DNA of 64,000 nucleotides from NCBI RefSeq assembly GCF_011947225.1, contig NZ_JAATVW010000016.1, forward strand, positions 1 through 64,000, written 5' to 3'. Position 1 is the first letter of the stretch. Each line of letters starts with the position of its first letter. Source of the DNA: Planosporangium flavigriseum. Its GTDB lineage: Bacteria > Actinomycetota > Actinomycetes > Mycobacteriales > Micromonosporaceae. The translations under genes were made by a program, and so were the position numbers. Below are positions 7,742 to 15,336 of this stretch, piece by piece. The notes beneath the pieces were generated by a model. The model was not told the origin of the DNA. It saw only the letters and a list, made by a program, of their open reading frames with translations, and made no database searches.

Positions 7742-8456
7742 GGACCTCCTCCTCCTGGGTCGGCGTCGCACCTTCACGGCGCAGGTGATCGACCCGGTTG
7801 AAGTCGGCGAGGGAGAGGGTGCCGTCCGCTCCGCGCCGCCAACTGGTGATCGAGCAGTTGCTGATCGTGTTGTCGCGGGCGACCTCGTTCAACCCGGCCT
7901 CGGTCAGGTTCTCCAGGAGATAGCGGAGCAGGAAGACCACGGCCTCGTGCCCGATGAGCAGTACCCGGCCGTCTTCGTGGTCGCGGCGCAGGTCACCGAG
8001 CAGGCTGCGCAGGCGCAGGGCCATGTCGGCCCAGGATTCGCCGCCCGGCGGCCGGTAGTAGAACTTGCCCAGCCGCTGCCGGCGTACGGCTTCCGTGGGC
8101 AGCCGGGTCTGTACCCCGTGCGTGGTGAGCAGGTCGAGGATCCCCAGCTCCCGGTCGCGTAACCGCTCGTCGCGCAGGAGGGGAATGTCCAGGCCGTCGA
8201 GGGCCAGCTCGGCGGTCTGCATGGTCCTCAGGTACGGGGAGGCGACCGCCACCTCGGGCCGCTGCCCGGCGGGCTGGTCGGCGAGCCAATGGCGTACGGC
8301 GGCCGCCTGTTCGCGCCCGGTGGGTGACAGCGGGACATCCGCGTCGCGTTCCGGGATGTCGATCAGCTCCACTCCGTCGTTCTCGGCCTGCGCGGCGGCG
8401 ACGTTGCCGGTGCTCTCGCCGTGCCGGACGATGCCGAGCCATTCCAGTTCCGCCAT
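7725..8456 (-). CDS. histidine phosphatase (phosphoglycerate-mutase-like)
   Basis: 243-residue enzyme of branch 1 of the histidine phosphatase superfamily. RHGES at residues 11-15 contains the phospho-accepting His12. LIGHEAVV toward the C-terminus supplies the second catalytic His. VASPYLRTMQTAEL is the conserved Arg-containing stretch after strand 2. Substrates in this family range from phosphosugars to small phosphometabolites and cannot be assigned here. It lies upstream of nnrD and overlaps it. Confidence 0.85.
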   Translation of the reverse strand: MAELEWLGIVRHGESTGNVAAAQAENDGVELIDIPERDADVPLSPTGREQAAAVRHWLADQPAGQRPEVAVASPYLRTMQTAELALDGLDIPLLRDERLRDRELGILDLLTTHGVQTRLPTEAVRRQRLGKFYYRPPGGESWADMALRLRSLLGDLRRDHEDGRVLLIGHEAVVFLLRYLLENLTEAGLNEVARDNTISNCSITSWRRGADGTLSLADFNRVDHLRREGATPTQEEEVHAEPV

Positions 8457-8499
8457 GCGCGCACCGGTACCCGCGCCAACGCTTCCGGTAAACCGCCTA

Positions 8500-8527
8500 C
8501 CGGCCGGGACTGCCTCCGCCCGGCCGG
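8500..8527. terminator. hairpin downstream of paiB-like gene
   Basis: CCGGCCGGG (8500-8508) and CCCGGCCGG (8519-8527) form a nine-pair stem with a ten-base loop, between the PaiB-like gene and the histidine phosphatase gene on the same strand. Without a T tract the assignment is moderate. Confidence 0.5.
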
Positions 8528-8582
8528 CTGGCAGCGCGCCGACGCTGCTGGAGTACCTGGCGTTCCGGGTCGACCCGGCTGA

Positions 8583-9203
8583 TCAGCGTCTGGCTAGGCG
8601 TACTGCCTCGGCGCTGGCGGCGTCGCCACGCGCTTCCAGCCCCGCGATGACCCCGTCGATGTCCGCAGCGGGGCGGTTCTGGCTGAGCTTCAGCTTGGCC
8701 TCGATGCGGCTGATGACCACCTCTACGCCGACGATCGCGCGTAGCTGCCCCGCGATGAACGCCGGCGGTGCGTCGTCCACCGACCACGGCTGCGGGCTGG
8801 CCGCCTCGTGCCGGTCGGTCAACCGCCGGACCAGCGCGTCGAGCCAGGCGGGGTCGTCGTGGACGACCAGCCGGCCGTACACGTGAGCCGTCACGTAGTT
8901 CCAGGTGGGTACGACCCGGCCGTGCTCGGCCTTTGACGCGTACCACGACGGCGTCACGTACGCGTCGGGCCCGCGCACGATGACCATCGCCTCCCCGAGT
9001 ACCGGCTGCCGCCACTGCTCGTTGTTGCGGGCGAGGTGTCCGAGTAGCGCTCCGTGCTCTCCCGCCTGCGGGTCGTACACGAACGGGAGCAGCGTCGCGA
9101 GCAGCCCCTGCGGCGTTGCCGTGATCAGGTCGGCCGCGCCGTGGTTGGCGAGGAGTTCGTGGACGGCGGCATCGTCGGCGGCAAAATGCGCTGGGACGTA
9201 CAT
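8583..9203 (-). CDS. PaiB-type FMN-binding negative transcriptional regulator
   Basis: 206-residue protein with full PaiB-family architecture: MYVPAHF at the N-terminus, GLLATLLPF, GHLARNNEQW, IVRGPDAYVTPSWYASK and PTWNYVTAHVYG. The split-barrel fold binds FMN in related structures. Bacillus PaiB represses sporulation and protease genes, but actinobacterial homologues are uncharacterised and may be flavoenzymes. The ATG has GAGGTG five bases upstream. A stand-alone gene. Confidence 0.88.
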   Translation of the reverse strand: MYVPAHFAADDAAVHELLANHGAADLITATPQGLLATLLPFVYDPQAGEHGALLGHLARNNEQWRQPVLGEAMVIVRGPDAYVTPSWYASKAEHGRVVPTWNYVTAHVYGRLVVHDDPAWLDALVRRLTDRHEAASPQPWSVDDAPPAFIAGQLRAIVGVEVVISRIEAKLKLSQNRPAADIDGVIAGLEARGDAASAEAVRLARR

Positions 9204-9474
9204 GCGACACCTCGCTGCGGTCTTCGCCCTGGACAGGGCGTTCGGACGCGGATAGCAGAAGTATGCGGCCCGCGCGGGTGACGGTGATCTAGGGGCAGCG
9301 GACGTCGGTCAGCGTCGATATGATCCTACCGCCGCTCCGGCTGCCGGTGCGGCTTGACACAGCGCCATAGCGTGCAGGCACCGTTCGGGGGCGGTCCCAG
9401 GGCAAGCTTTCCCGGCCTACCGCCCGTCTTCATAGAAGTTCGTGGACCAGCCAAGCAAGCCATGGGGGTTACGG

Positions 9475-10488
9475 GTGCACAGGCAACTATTGCTCCGCGC
9501 GGCTGTGCTCGCGGTGGTCGCGACCACGGCAGCCGCGTGTGGCTCCTCGGGACCGCAGGCGACCAACCCTGAACTTGCCGCGCGTGGCACGGCCATGACC
9601 ACGGCCAAGCCCACCCGCCAGGATCTGGCGAACCGGGTGAGCCTCTCGGGCACGGTCACGACGAACCCGGTCATCGGCCTGGCGGCGCCCGTCGCCGGGC
9701 AGGTCCGATACCTCACGGTCGGGCCGGTGCAGGGCACCCCGACCAAGCCGACCAGGGTGGCGACCGTCTGGGCCAACAACAAGCCGACGCACGTGGAGGT
9801 CCCGGCGGGCGCGATCTTCACGGGGAGGTTGGTCGACGACCGGTCCACGGTCCCCGTCGGGATGCCGGTCGCGTCGGCGAAGCTCACGGGGTACGGCATC
9901 GTCGCCGACATCGACGCGGCCCAGGCGTACAAGATCTCGGACTCCCTCACCTCGGTACAGGCACAGATCAAGAACGGCCCTGGCCCGTTCGCCTGCACGG
10001 TGCTCGGCACCATCGCGGCCCTGCCCGCCGGGACCATCCCCGATCCGCCCGCACCCCAGCCGGGTGGGGCGAAGAACCAGCAGCCCGGCAAGCAGGCCCC
10101 GGCCCCGATCGACACCGCTGCGCCGGTGGACCGCGGTGGCGGCGGGGCCGCGTCCGAGCCCACGGGCATGCGACTGGTGTGCACCGCCCCTGCCGACGTC
10201 AAGCTCATCAACGGCGCCGCCGCGACCATCGAGGTCGTGACCGACAAGGCCGCGAACGTACTTGTGCTGCCGGTCGAGGCCGTCGCGGGTGGTCAGGGCA
10301 AGGGCAAGGTCGATGTCGTCCGGGCGGACAAGACCCGGGAGATCAGAGACGTGGTGCTGGGGCTGACCGACGGGAAGGTCGTGGAGATCAAGTCCGGCCT
10401 GACCGGGGACGAGACGGTCGCGGTGCCCGGCCCGAACCTTCCGCCGGCCAAGGCGGACGCCAACGGGTCGCCGGAGGGGCCGAAGTGA
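9475..10488 (+). CDS. lipoprotein adaptor of an ABC export system (MacA-like)
   Basis: 337-residue lipoprotein. The signal peptide ends with TAAACGSS, a recognisable lipobox whose Cys would be lipidated. The mature part is beta-rich: TVTTNPVIGLAAPVAGQVRYL resembles a barrel-sandwich strand of efflux adaptors, and LVLPVEAVAGGQGKGKVDVV with VVLGLTDGKVVEIKSGLTGDE resembles the terminal membrane-proximal domain of MacA/HlyD-type proteins. The long coiled-coil hairpin of Gram-negative adaptors is missing, as expected in a monoderm. GTG at 9475 fits the signal peptide; GTG at 9442 is an alternative. It overlaps the ATPase gene by GTGA. Confidence 0.78.
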   Translation: MHRQLLLRAAVLAVVATTAAACGSSGPQATNPELAARGTAMTTAKPTRQDLANRVSLSGTVTTNPVIGLAAPVAGQVRYLTVGPVQGTPTKPTRVATVWANNKPTHVEVPAGAIFTGRLVDDRSTVPVGMPVASAKLTGYGIVADIDAAQAYKISDSLTSVQAQIKNGPGPFACTVLGTIAALPAGTIPDPPAPQPGGAKNQQPGKQAPAPIDTAAPVDRGGGGAASEPTGMRLVCTAPADVKLINGAAATIEVVTDKAANVLVLPVEAVAGGQGKGKVDVVRADKTREIRDVVLGLTDGKVVEIKSGLTGDETVAVPGPNLPPAKADANGSPEGPK

Positions 10489-11183
10489 CGCCCCTGATCC
10501 AGCTCAATGGCGTCACCAAGACGCTCAAGGGCCAGGGTGCGCCGCGGGACATCCTGTCCGGAGTGGACCTGACCGTCCACGGCGGGGAAAGCGTCGCGAT
10601 ACTGGGCCGCTCGGGCTCCGGAAAAAGTACGCTGCTCAGCCTGATCGGTCTGTTCGACCGGCCGGACGGCGGCCAGTACCTGCTGGGCCACCGCGACATC
10701 ACCCGGCTGCCGGAACGCAAGGCGGCCGCCCTGCGAAGCGCCGAGTTCGGCTTCGTCTTCCAACGCTTCTTCCTCCTCAAACACCTCACGGCGGCACAGA
10801 ACGTCGCGATGGCGCTCGTCAACGGCCAGGGTTGGCTCCCGCGCCGCAAGCGCAGAGCGAAGGTGATGGCGGCGCTGGAGCAGGTCGGTATCGCCCACCT
10901 GGCGAAGCAGCGACCGCCGCGGATGTCCGGTGGGGAGCAGCAGCGCGTCGCCATCGCGCGGGCTCTGGTACGCGAACCGCGTGTGCTGCTGGCCGACGAG
11001 CCGACCGGCGCTCTCGACACGGAGACCGGCAGGCTCGTCATCGGCGCGCTGCACGCCGCCACCGAGCGGGGGTGCGGCCTGATCCTGGTCACCCACGACC
11101 GTGAGCACGCCGACCGAATGGGGCGCGTCCTGCAGTTGGACAACGGGGTCCTGGCCCCGGCCACGGAGAGGGTCGGCGTGTGA
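10485..11183 (+). CDS. ABC transporter ATPase (MacB/LolD type)
   Basis: 232-residue nucleotide-binding subunit. GRSGSGKST is the Walker A loop (about residues 40-48), MSGGEQQRVAIARAL the ABC signature, LLADEPTGALD the Walker B with the TGALD extension typical of the MacB/LolD subfamily, and ILVTHDRE the switch His. The start GTG overlaps the adaptor stop, and its own stop overlaps the permease start in the same GTGA pattern, so all three proteins are likely made from one message in matched amounts. Confidence 0.92.
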   Translation: MTPLIQLNGVTKTLKGQGAPRDILSGVDLTVHGGESVAILGRSGSGKSTLLSLIGLFDRPDGGQYLLGHRDITRLPERKAAALRSAEFGFVFQRFFLLKHLTAAQNVAMALVNGQGWLPRRKRRAKVMAALEQVGIAHLAKQRPPRMSGGEQQRVAIARALVREPRVLLADEPTGALDTETGRLVIGALHAATERGCGLILVTHDREHADRMGRVLQLDNGVLAPATERVGV

Positions 11184-12484
11184 TTCGGCTGTCCGGGCGG
11201 TTTCGTTCGTCTCTGATCATCGGCGGGCAGGGGATCCGGGCCCGAAAGCTGCGCACCTTCCTGTCGATGGTGAGCCTGTTCCTGGGCGTGATGGCTGTCG
11301 TGGTGGTGCAGGCGGGCGCCTCCATCGCCGAGCGTGCCCTGCTGTCCGAATCCGAGTTGAGAGAGGGCAAGGACGGCACCGTCCAGATGTACGTGGCATC
11401 CCATGCCAAGGCGGTACCGGTCACGCTGGAGACGCTGCGGGGCAGGTCGGATGCGGTCGCTACCTTCGGTACCCAGGCGATCATCGGCGAGCCCGGGGTG
11501 ACTCCGGTCAACCCCGGTGGAGCATCGTTCGACGGACCGGGCGGGTACAGCCCGTACGTGACGTGCGACGAGAGCGGCTGCCACAACGTCGACGCACCGA
11601 CCGCCGGGCAGCCGCCGGGCAAGGCGATCGAGCTGCAGTTGACCGCGCTGACCGGCGACGTCCGAAAGATCCGGCCCTACCGGCTGGAGTCGGGCCGGTG
11701 GCTCGACTTCTCGTCGGCACCATCACTGTCTCCCGGAATTGTGATCAATCGCGAGGCGGCCAAGGGCTTCGCGCGGCACCGCGTACCGGCGGAGATGCGT
11801 ATCGACGGCGCCGTCGCGAACTCGACCCCGCGGATCATCGGGGTGGTCGATGACGGCGGGTTCCAGCCGGCGGCGTACGTCCGCGCGGATGAACTGCTGA
11901 CCTGGCTTCCGGAAACGGCACTGGTCAGCGGCCGGGGCCAGGGGGTGCAGGTGCTGATGGCGCCGTCGGCGACCGGCCTCGAGCAGACGCTGCGGGCCCG
12001 GCTGCTGGCTGCCGGTATGCCGGCCGGTCAGGTCAACACCAACCGAGTCGACGCACGCGAGCATGCGAAGACGCAGCTGGCCATCATGCGATGGATCTTC
12101 CTGGGCATGGCGAGTCTGGTGCTGCTGATCGGTGTCGCGGGCATCCTCAACGTGGGGCTCGCCACCGTCGGTGAACGCATCGAGGAGTTCGCGCTCCGCC
12201 GTGCCGTGGGCACGCCACGGTCGTTGCTGGCCGGAATCGTGCTCGCCGAGACTCTCCTGACCGGCCTGTTCACCGCCGCGGCCGCGATCGGCGTCGGGGC
12301 GGCCGGCCTGCACCTGGTCAGTACGCTGGTCGGAGACCGGGAGCCGTTTCTGCAGAATGTCGAGTTCCCGTGGCAGGCCGGGGTCGCCGGCGTCATCGCC
12401 GGCCTGGTGGCCGGCCTGTTGGGTGGCCTTATCCCGGCGCTCCGGGCCGCCCGCATCCCGATCGCCACGGTGATGCGCGCCTGA
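11180..12484 (+). CDS. MacB/FtsX-type ABC permease
   Basis: 434-residue permease with the four-helix MacB layout: a first helix at about residues 25-47 (FLSMVSLFLGVMAVVVVQAGAS), a large extracytoplasmic domain, then three C-terminal helices starting IMRWIFLGMASLVLLIGVAGILN. FALRRAVGTPRSLLAGIVLAE is the coupling region, typical of the FtsX family. With the ATPase and lipoprotein it forms a tripartite mechanotransmission-type exporter or lipid/peptide handling system. No substrate gene is adjacent. Cargo unknown. Confidence 0.9.
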   Translation: MIRLSGRFRSSLIIGGQGIRARKLRTFLSMVSLFLGVMAVVVVQAGASIAERALLSESELREGKDGTVQMYVASHAKAVPVTLETLRGRSDAVATFGTQAIIGEPGVTPVNPGGASFDGPGGYSPYVTCDESGCHNVDAPTAGQPPGKAIELQLTALTGDVRKIRPYRLESGRWLDFSSAPSLSPGIVINREAAKGFARHRVPAEMRIDGAVANSTPRIIGVVDDGGFQPAAYVRADELLTWLPETALVSGRGQGVQVLMAPSATGLEQTLRARLLAAGMPAGQVNTNRVDAREHAKTQLAIMRWIFLGMASLVLLIGVAGILNVGLATVGERIEEFALRRAVGTPRSLLAGIVLAETLLTGLFTAAAAIGVGAAGLHLVSTLVGDREPFLQNVEFPWQAGVAGVIAGLVAGLLGGLIPALRAARIPIATVMRA

Positions 12485-12528
12485 CCGACCAGAGGGTATG
12501 TCTCGGTTACTCAGGGTAGCGGGCCGCT

Positions 12529-13086
12529 ATGACCGAGGGAAAGTTCATACCGGGTAATCAGAGCGCCAACACTCCTGACCTGAGCGAGACGGAGCTGCGC
12601 GCCATGAAGATGCCGGAGTTGATCGAACTGGCGCATCAGGAGCGCATACCGGATGTCGACGACATGCGTAGGGACGACCTGATCAGGGCGATCAGCGCCG
12701 TGCACCGCCAGCGCCGCGAGCAGTCCGCTGGTGCCGGCGGGCAGCAGCAGTCGGCCGGGCAGCAGTCGGGTAGCTCAGGTCAGCAGCAGTCGGGTAGCTC
12801 AGGTCAGCAGCAGTCCGGCAGCGCCGGGCAGCAGCAGCCTGAGGGTGGCGGCCAGGGGCAGGGCCGCGACAGCGGCCAGCCGGCCGAGGGCAAGTTCATA
12901 CCGGGTAATCAGAGCCCCGCCACCCCAGACCTGAGCGAGACCGAGCTGCGCGGCATGCAGATGCCGGAACTGCGCGAGCGGGCGCGTCAAGAAGGCATCG
13001 AGGGCGCCGACGAGATGCGCCGGGACGAACTGATCAGCGCTATCAGCGCCCGGCACCGCGAGCGGCAGTTGCATCCGCAGCGATAG
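12529..13086 (+). CDS. tandem Rho_N/SAP-like domain protein
   Basis: 185 residues arranged as two copies of a 60-residue unit joined by a low-complexity linker. Each unit begins EGKFIPGNQS, continues TPDLSETELR and then has MKMPELIELAHQERIP or MQMPELRERARQEGIE followed by MRRDDLIRAIS or MRRDELISAIS. That helix-extended-helix pattern is that of Rho_N or SAP nucleic-acid-binding motifs. The linker (about residues 65-120) is Gln/Ser/Gly-rich with QQQSGSSG repeats. The copies are alike at DNA level too. No enzymatic domain is present. A small two-headed DNA/RNA-binding or structural protein is inferred. It stands alone. Confidence 0.72.
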   Translation: MTEGKFIPGNQSANTPDLSETELRAMKMPELIELAHQERIPDVDDMRRDDLIRAISAVHRQRREQSAGAGGQQQSAGQQSGSSGQQQSGSSGQQQSGSAGQQQPEGGGQGQGRDSGQPAEGKFIPGNQSPATPDLSETELRGMQMPELRERARQEGIEGADEMRRDELISAISARHRERQLHPQR

Positions 13087-13320
13087 CGGCGCGGCCGCCG
13101 ATCGATCCGAACGGCCATATCCGGGACAGCGGAGTCCGCCGGCCCGGCTGGATGTACGAGTCCCCCGTCGGTCGTCCGTCCGTAGAGAATTAGCAATGCT
13201 GATTTGTTTGAGTCACAGATCTCGTTGGCCTGGCCGTCCGGTAACTCGGACGTTAAACCGTTAAACAGGCAACAGGCCGTTACCGCATATGTGCCGGCCG
13301 CTTGGACAAAGATTGATGCC

Positions 13321-14028
13321 ATGACGGTGGCCAGGTTCAAAGATCTGTGCATGGACGCGGTAGACGCGCTCTCCCAGGCACGCTTCTGGGCATCAGTGCT
13401 CGGCGCTTCGCCTGTCGACCGTGGTGACGGCTCGGCCCGCCTCGCCCCGGTGCCCGGTCGTAGCTCCGGAGAGGTGGTCTGGATCGACCCGGTGCCGGAG
13501 CCTCGCACCGTCAAGACGCGGGTTCATCTCGATCTCCGGCTGGCCGAGGCCGGCCCGGCGATCATTCTGCGGGCGGGCGCCACCGTCGTGCGAGAGCCGG
13601 GCGACAATCCGTGGTGGGTGCTCGCCGATCCGGAGGGCAATGAGTTCTGCGTGTTCCCGCCCAAGTCCGAGGATGCCCCGCCGCCGGGAGTGTTTGAGCT
13701 GGTGGTGGAGTGCCGCGATGCGTGGGCGCAGGCCAGCTGGTGGGCCGAGATCACCGGCGGCAACGCGAAGCGCTCCGATGAGGGAGCGTTCGCCTGGGTT
13801 GAGGAAGCGGCCGGGTTCCCGTGGCAGTACTGGGTCTTCGCGGAGGTCCCGGAGCCGAAGGTGGTCAAGAACCGGATGCACTGGGACGTCGATCTGATCG
13901 GTCCTGGGCCGGAAGCGCTCGTGGCGGCCGGGGCGGTCGTGCTGCGCGAGCGGGGCGGTGACATCCGCTGGTGGGTGCTCGCCGACCCGGAGGGTAACGA
14001 GTTCTGCGCCTTTCCTCCCGGTGAATGA
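13321..14028 (+). CDS. two-domain VOC family protein
   Basis: 235 residues forming two glyoxalase-like domains of about 115 residues each. Both end in nearly the same phrase: WWVLADPEGNEFCVFPP in the first and WWVLADPEGNEFCAFPP in the second. VKTRVHLDL and VKNRMHWDV mark the matching second strands. This is the actinobacterial DUF/VOC duplication often labelled glyoxalase-like. Substrate unknown. The ATG at 13321 gives a start that matches the family (MTVARFKDLCMDAVD); the open frame extends further upstream without coding character. Confidence 0.82.
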   Translation: MTVARFKDLCMDAVDALSQARFWASVLGASPVDRGDGSARLAPVPGRSSGEVVWIDPVPEPRTVKTRVHLDLRLAEAGPAIILRAGATVVREPGDNPWWVLADPEGNEFCVFPPKSEDAPPPGVFELVVECRDAWAQASWWAEITGGNAKRSDEGAFAWVEEAAGFPWQYWVFAEVPEPKVVKNRMHWDVDLIGPGPEALVAAGAVVLRERGGDIRWWVLADPEGNEFCAFPPGE

Positions 14029-14610
14029 TCCAAGCGGGGTCGGCGACTGACTCCCCATCCCGGCGACATTGTCGCGCTACGTGCAGGGCACTGTGGCGCG
14101 CTTCACCTATACGTGCAGGCCGGTTGCATATTCGCGCGGCCATTCGATGTACCAGGCAAAGGGTTTGTCGAGGGGTTGCAAATGATTGCTTACGGTGTCG
14201 GGTTCATGGGCTCAACGTGACCGAATTTGCAGCTAGGGGCGCGTGCAGGTCATCGCGAGGGCTCGTTATCGAAACGTAATGTGCCTTTTCCTCGACTACT
14301 TGTGGTAGTGCTCACAGTGTCGTTTCGATATGAAATGTCGCGGGAATACAATTCTGTGATTGCGCCCACATCGCTATCTTGGTAACTCTTAGTATTGATC
14401 GGTCGCGATCATTGTTACTGGCGAGTAGCACGGGGTTGTACGAGACGGTCGGCCACGGCAACATCACTCGCACGCCACTCCCAGCCGACGTCGGTCCGTG
14501 CGGCCGGTCTGGCGCCGACATGTGCTTCACGCATTTCGTCACCAGCGATGCCCCCTAAGTCGCATCCCCCCGCGACAGCGCTGGTGACACCACTCGCGAG
14601 GAGGAACTCC
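14029..14610. other. 580-bp intergenic region, lower GC, likely regulatory
   Basis: No convincing ORF on either strand. Its base composition is visibly more A/T-rich than the surroundings, especially 14200-14420, which fits a promoter region for the DUF6230 gene. Short direct repeats of ACGTGCAGG-like sequence occur at about 14079, 14110 and 14236. No riboswitch or small RNA is recognised. Confidence 0.5.
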
Positions 14611-15252
14611 GTGAAGGATTCGCAAGGCGGCCCGGTGCAGGGTCGGATCAGATGGCGGCGGTTTGCCGCAGTGGTGCTGCCGGCAGCGGTGGCCACAGCC
14701 GCGATCATGACTGGGATGGCCAACGGCGCGGTCCCCGCCCAGTTCGCCGTCTCGGGTGAGGAATTCAAGGTCAAGGCCTCGAAGCTCGTGGGCACCGACT
14801 TCACCCAGTACGGCGGGCTCGCCTCGCCGAAGGGCGCCAGGTTCAACGACCAGAACGACCCCAGGAACAAACCGGTCGCCGTGTCCTACATCGGGAGCGC
14901 CAAGCTGTACGACCTGTGCCAGTCCGTCCGGACGCCCGGCGCGCCGGTCAGTCTGGTCATCAACGCGGGCGGGGGCGGCAACCCGGCCCTAGCCGAGGGC
15001 CTGCTGATCGACATGACCGATCTGAAGGGCAACGCGACCTTCACGAACATCAACATCGGTCAGGACGCGTCGACCCTCAACAACAGCGAGCGGAGGGCGA
15101 ACGGTGCGCCGGCCCACTTCGGCCAGAAGGCCGACGGGGTCGTGATCGACAACCTCGAGCAGACCGCCCTGTCCACGGCGGCGGGCAGCTTCACGCTCAC
15201 CGGGCTGCACCTCCGTCTGGACATCGGCCGCAATCCCTTCGAGTGCTTCTGA
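14611..15252 (+). CDS. DUF6230 family secreted protein
   Basis: 213-residue protein with one N-terminal hydrophobic segment (FAAVVLPAAVATAAIMTGMANGA) acting as signal or anchor and a beta-rich exported domain. FAVSGEEFKVKASKLVGTDFTQ, the LCQSV Cys, and the closing GLHLRLDIGRNPFECF match the actinobacterial DUF6230 proteins (often annotated as cholesterol-esterase-like). Function unknown. The GTG has GAGGAGG seven bases upstream. In streptomycetes such genes are paired with a DUF6114 gene, as here. The long upstream gap suggests that regulation begins at this gene. Confidence 0.82.
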   Translation: MKDSQGGPVQGRIRWRRFAAVVLPAAVATAAIMTGMANGAVPAQFAVSGEEFKVKASKLVGTDFTQYGGLASPKGARFNDQNDPRNKPVAVSYIGSAKLYDLCQSVRTPGAPVSLVINAGGGGNPALAEGLLIDMTDLKGNATFTNINIGQDASTLNNSERRANGAPAHFGQKADGVVIDNLEQTALSTAAGSFTLTGLHLRLDIGRNPFECF

Positions 15253-15262
15253 CGTACGGCAC

Positions 15263-15294
15263 GAGGCCCGCGGCACCCGCTGTCCGCGGGCCTC
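15263..15294 (+). terminator. hairpin between DUF6230 and DUF6114 genes
   Basis: GAGGCCCGCGG (15263-15273) and CCGCGGGCCTC (15284-15294) form an 11-pair stem with a ten-base loop. It lies only 43 bases before the next gene start, so it may attenuate transcription within the pair and not fully separate it. Confidence 0.65.
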
Positions 15295-15336
15295 GCTCAC
15301 GTCGTGCGTCCTGACCGTCACATGCTGGAGGAGTAC

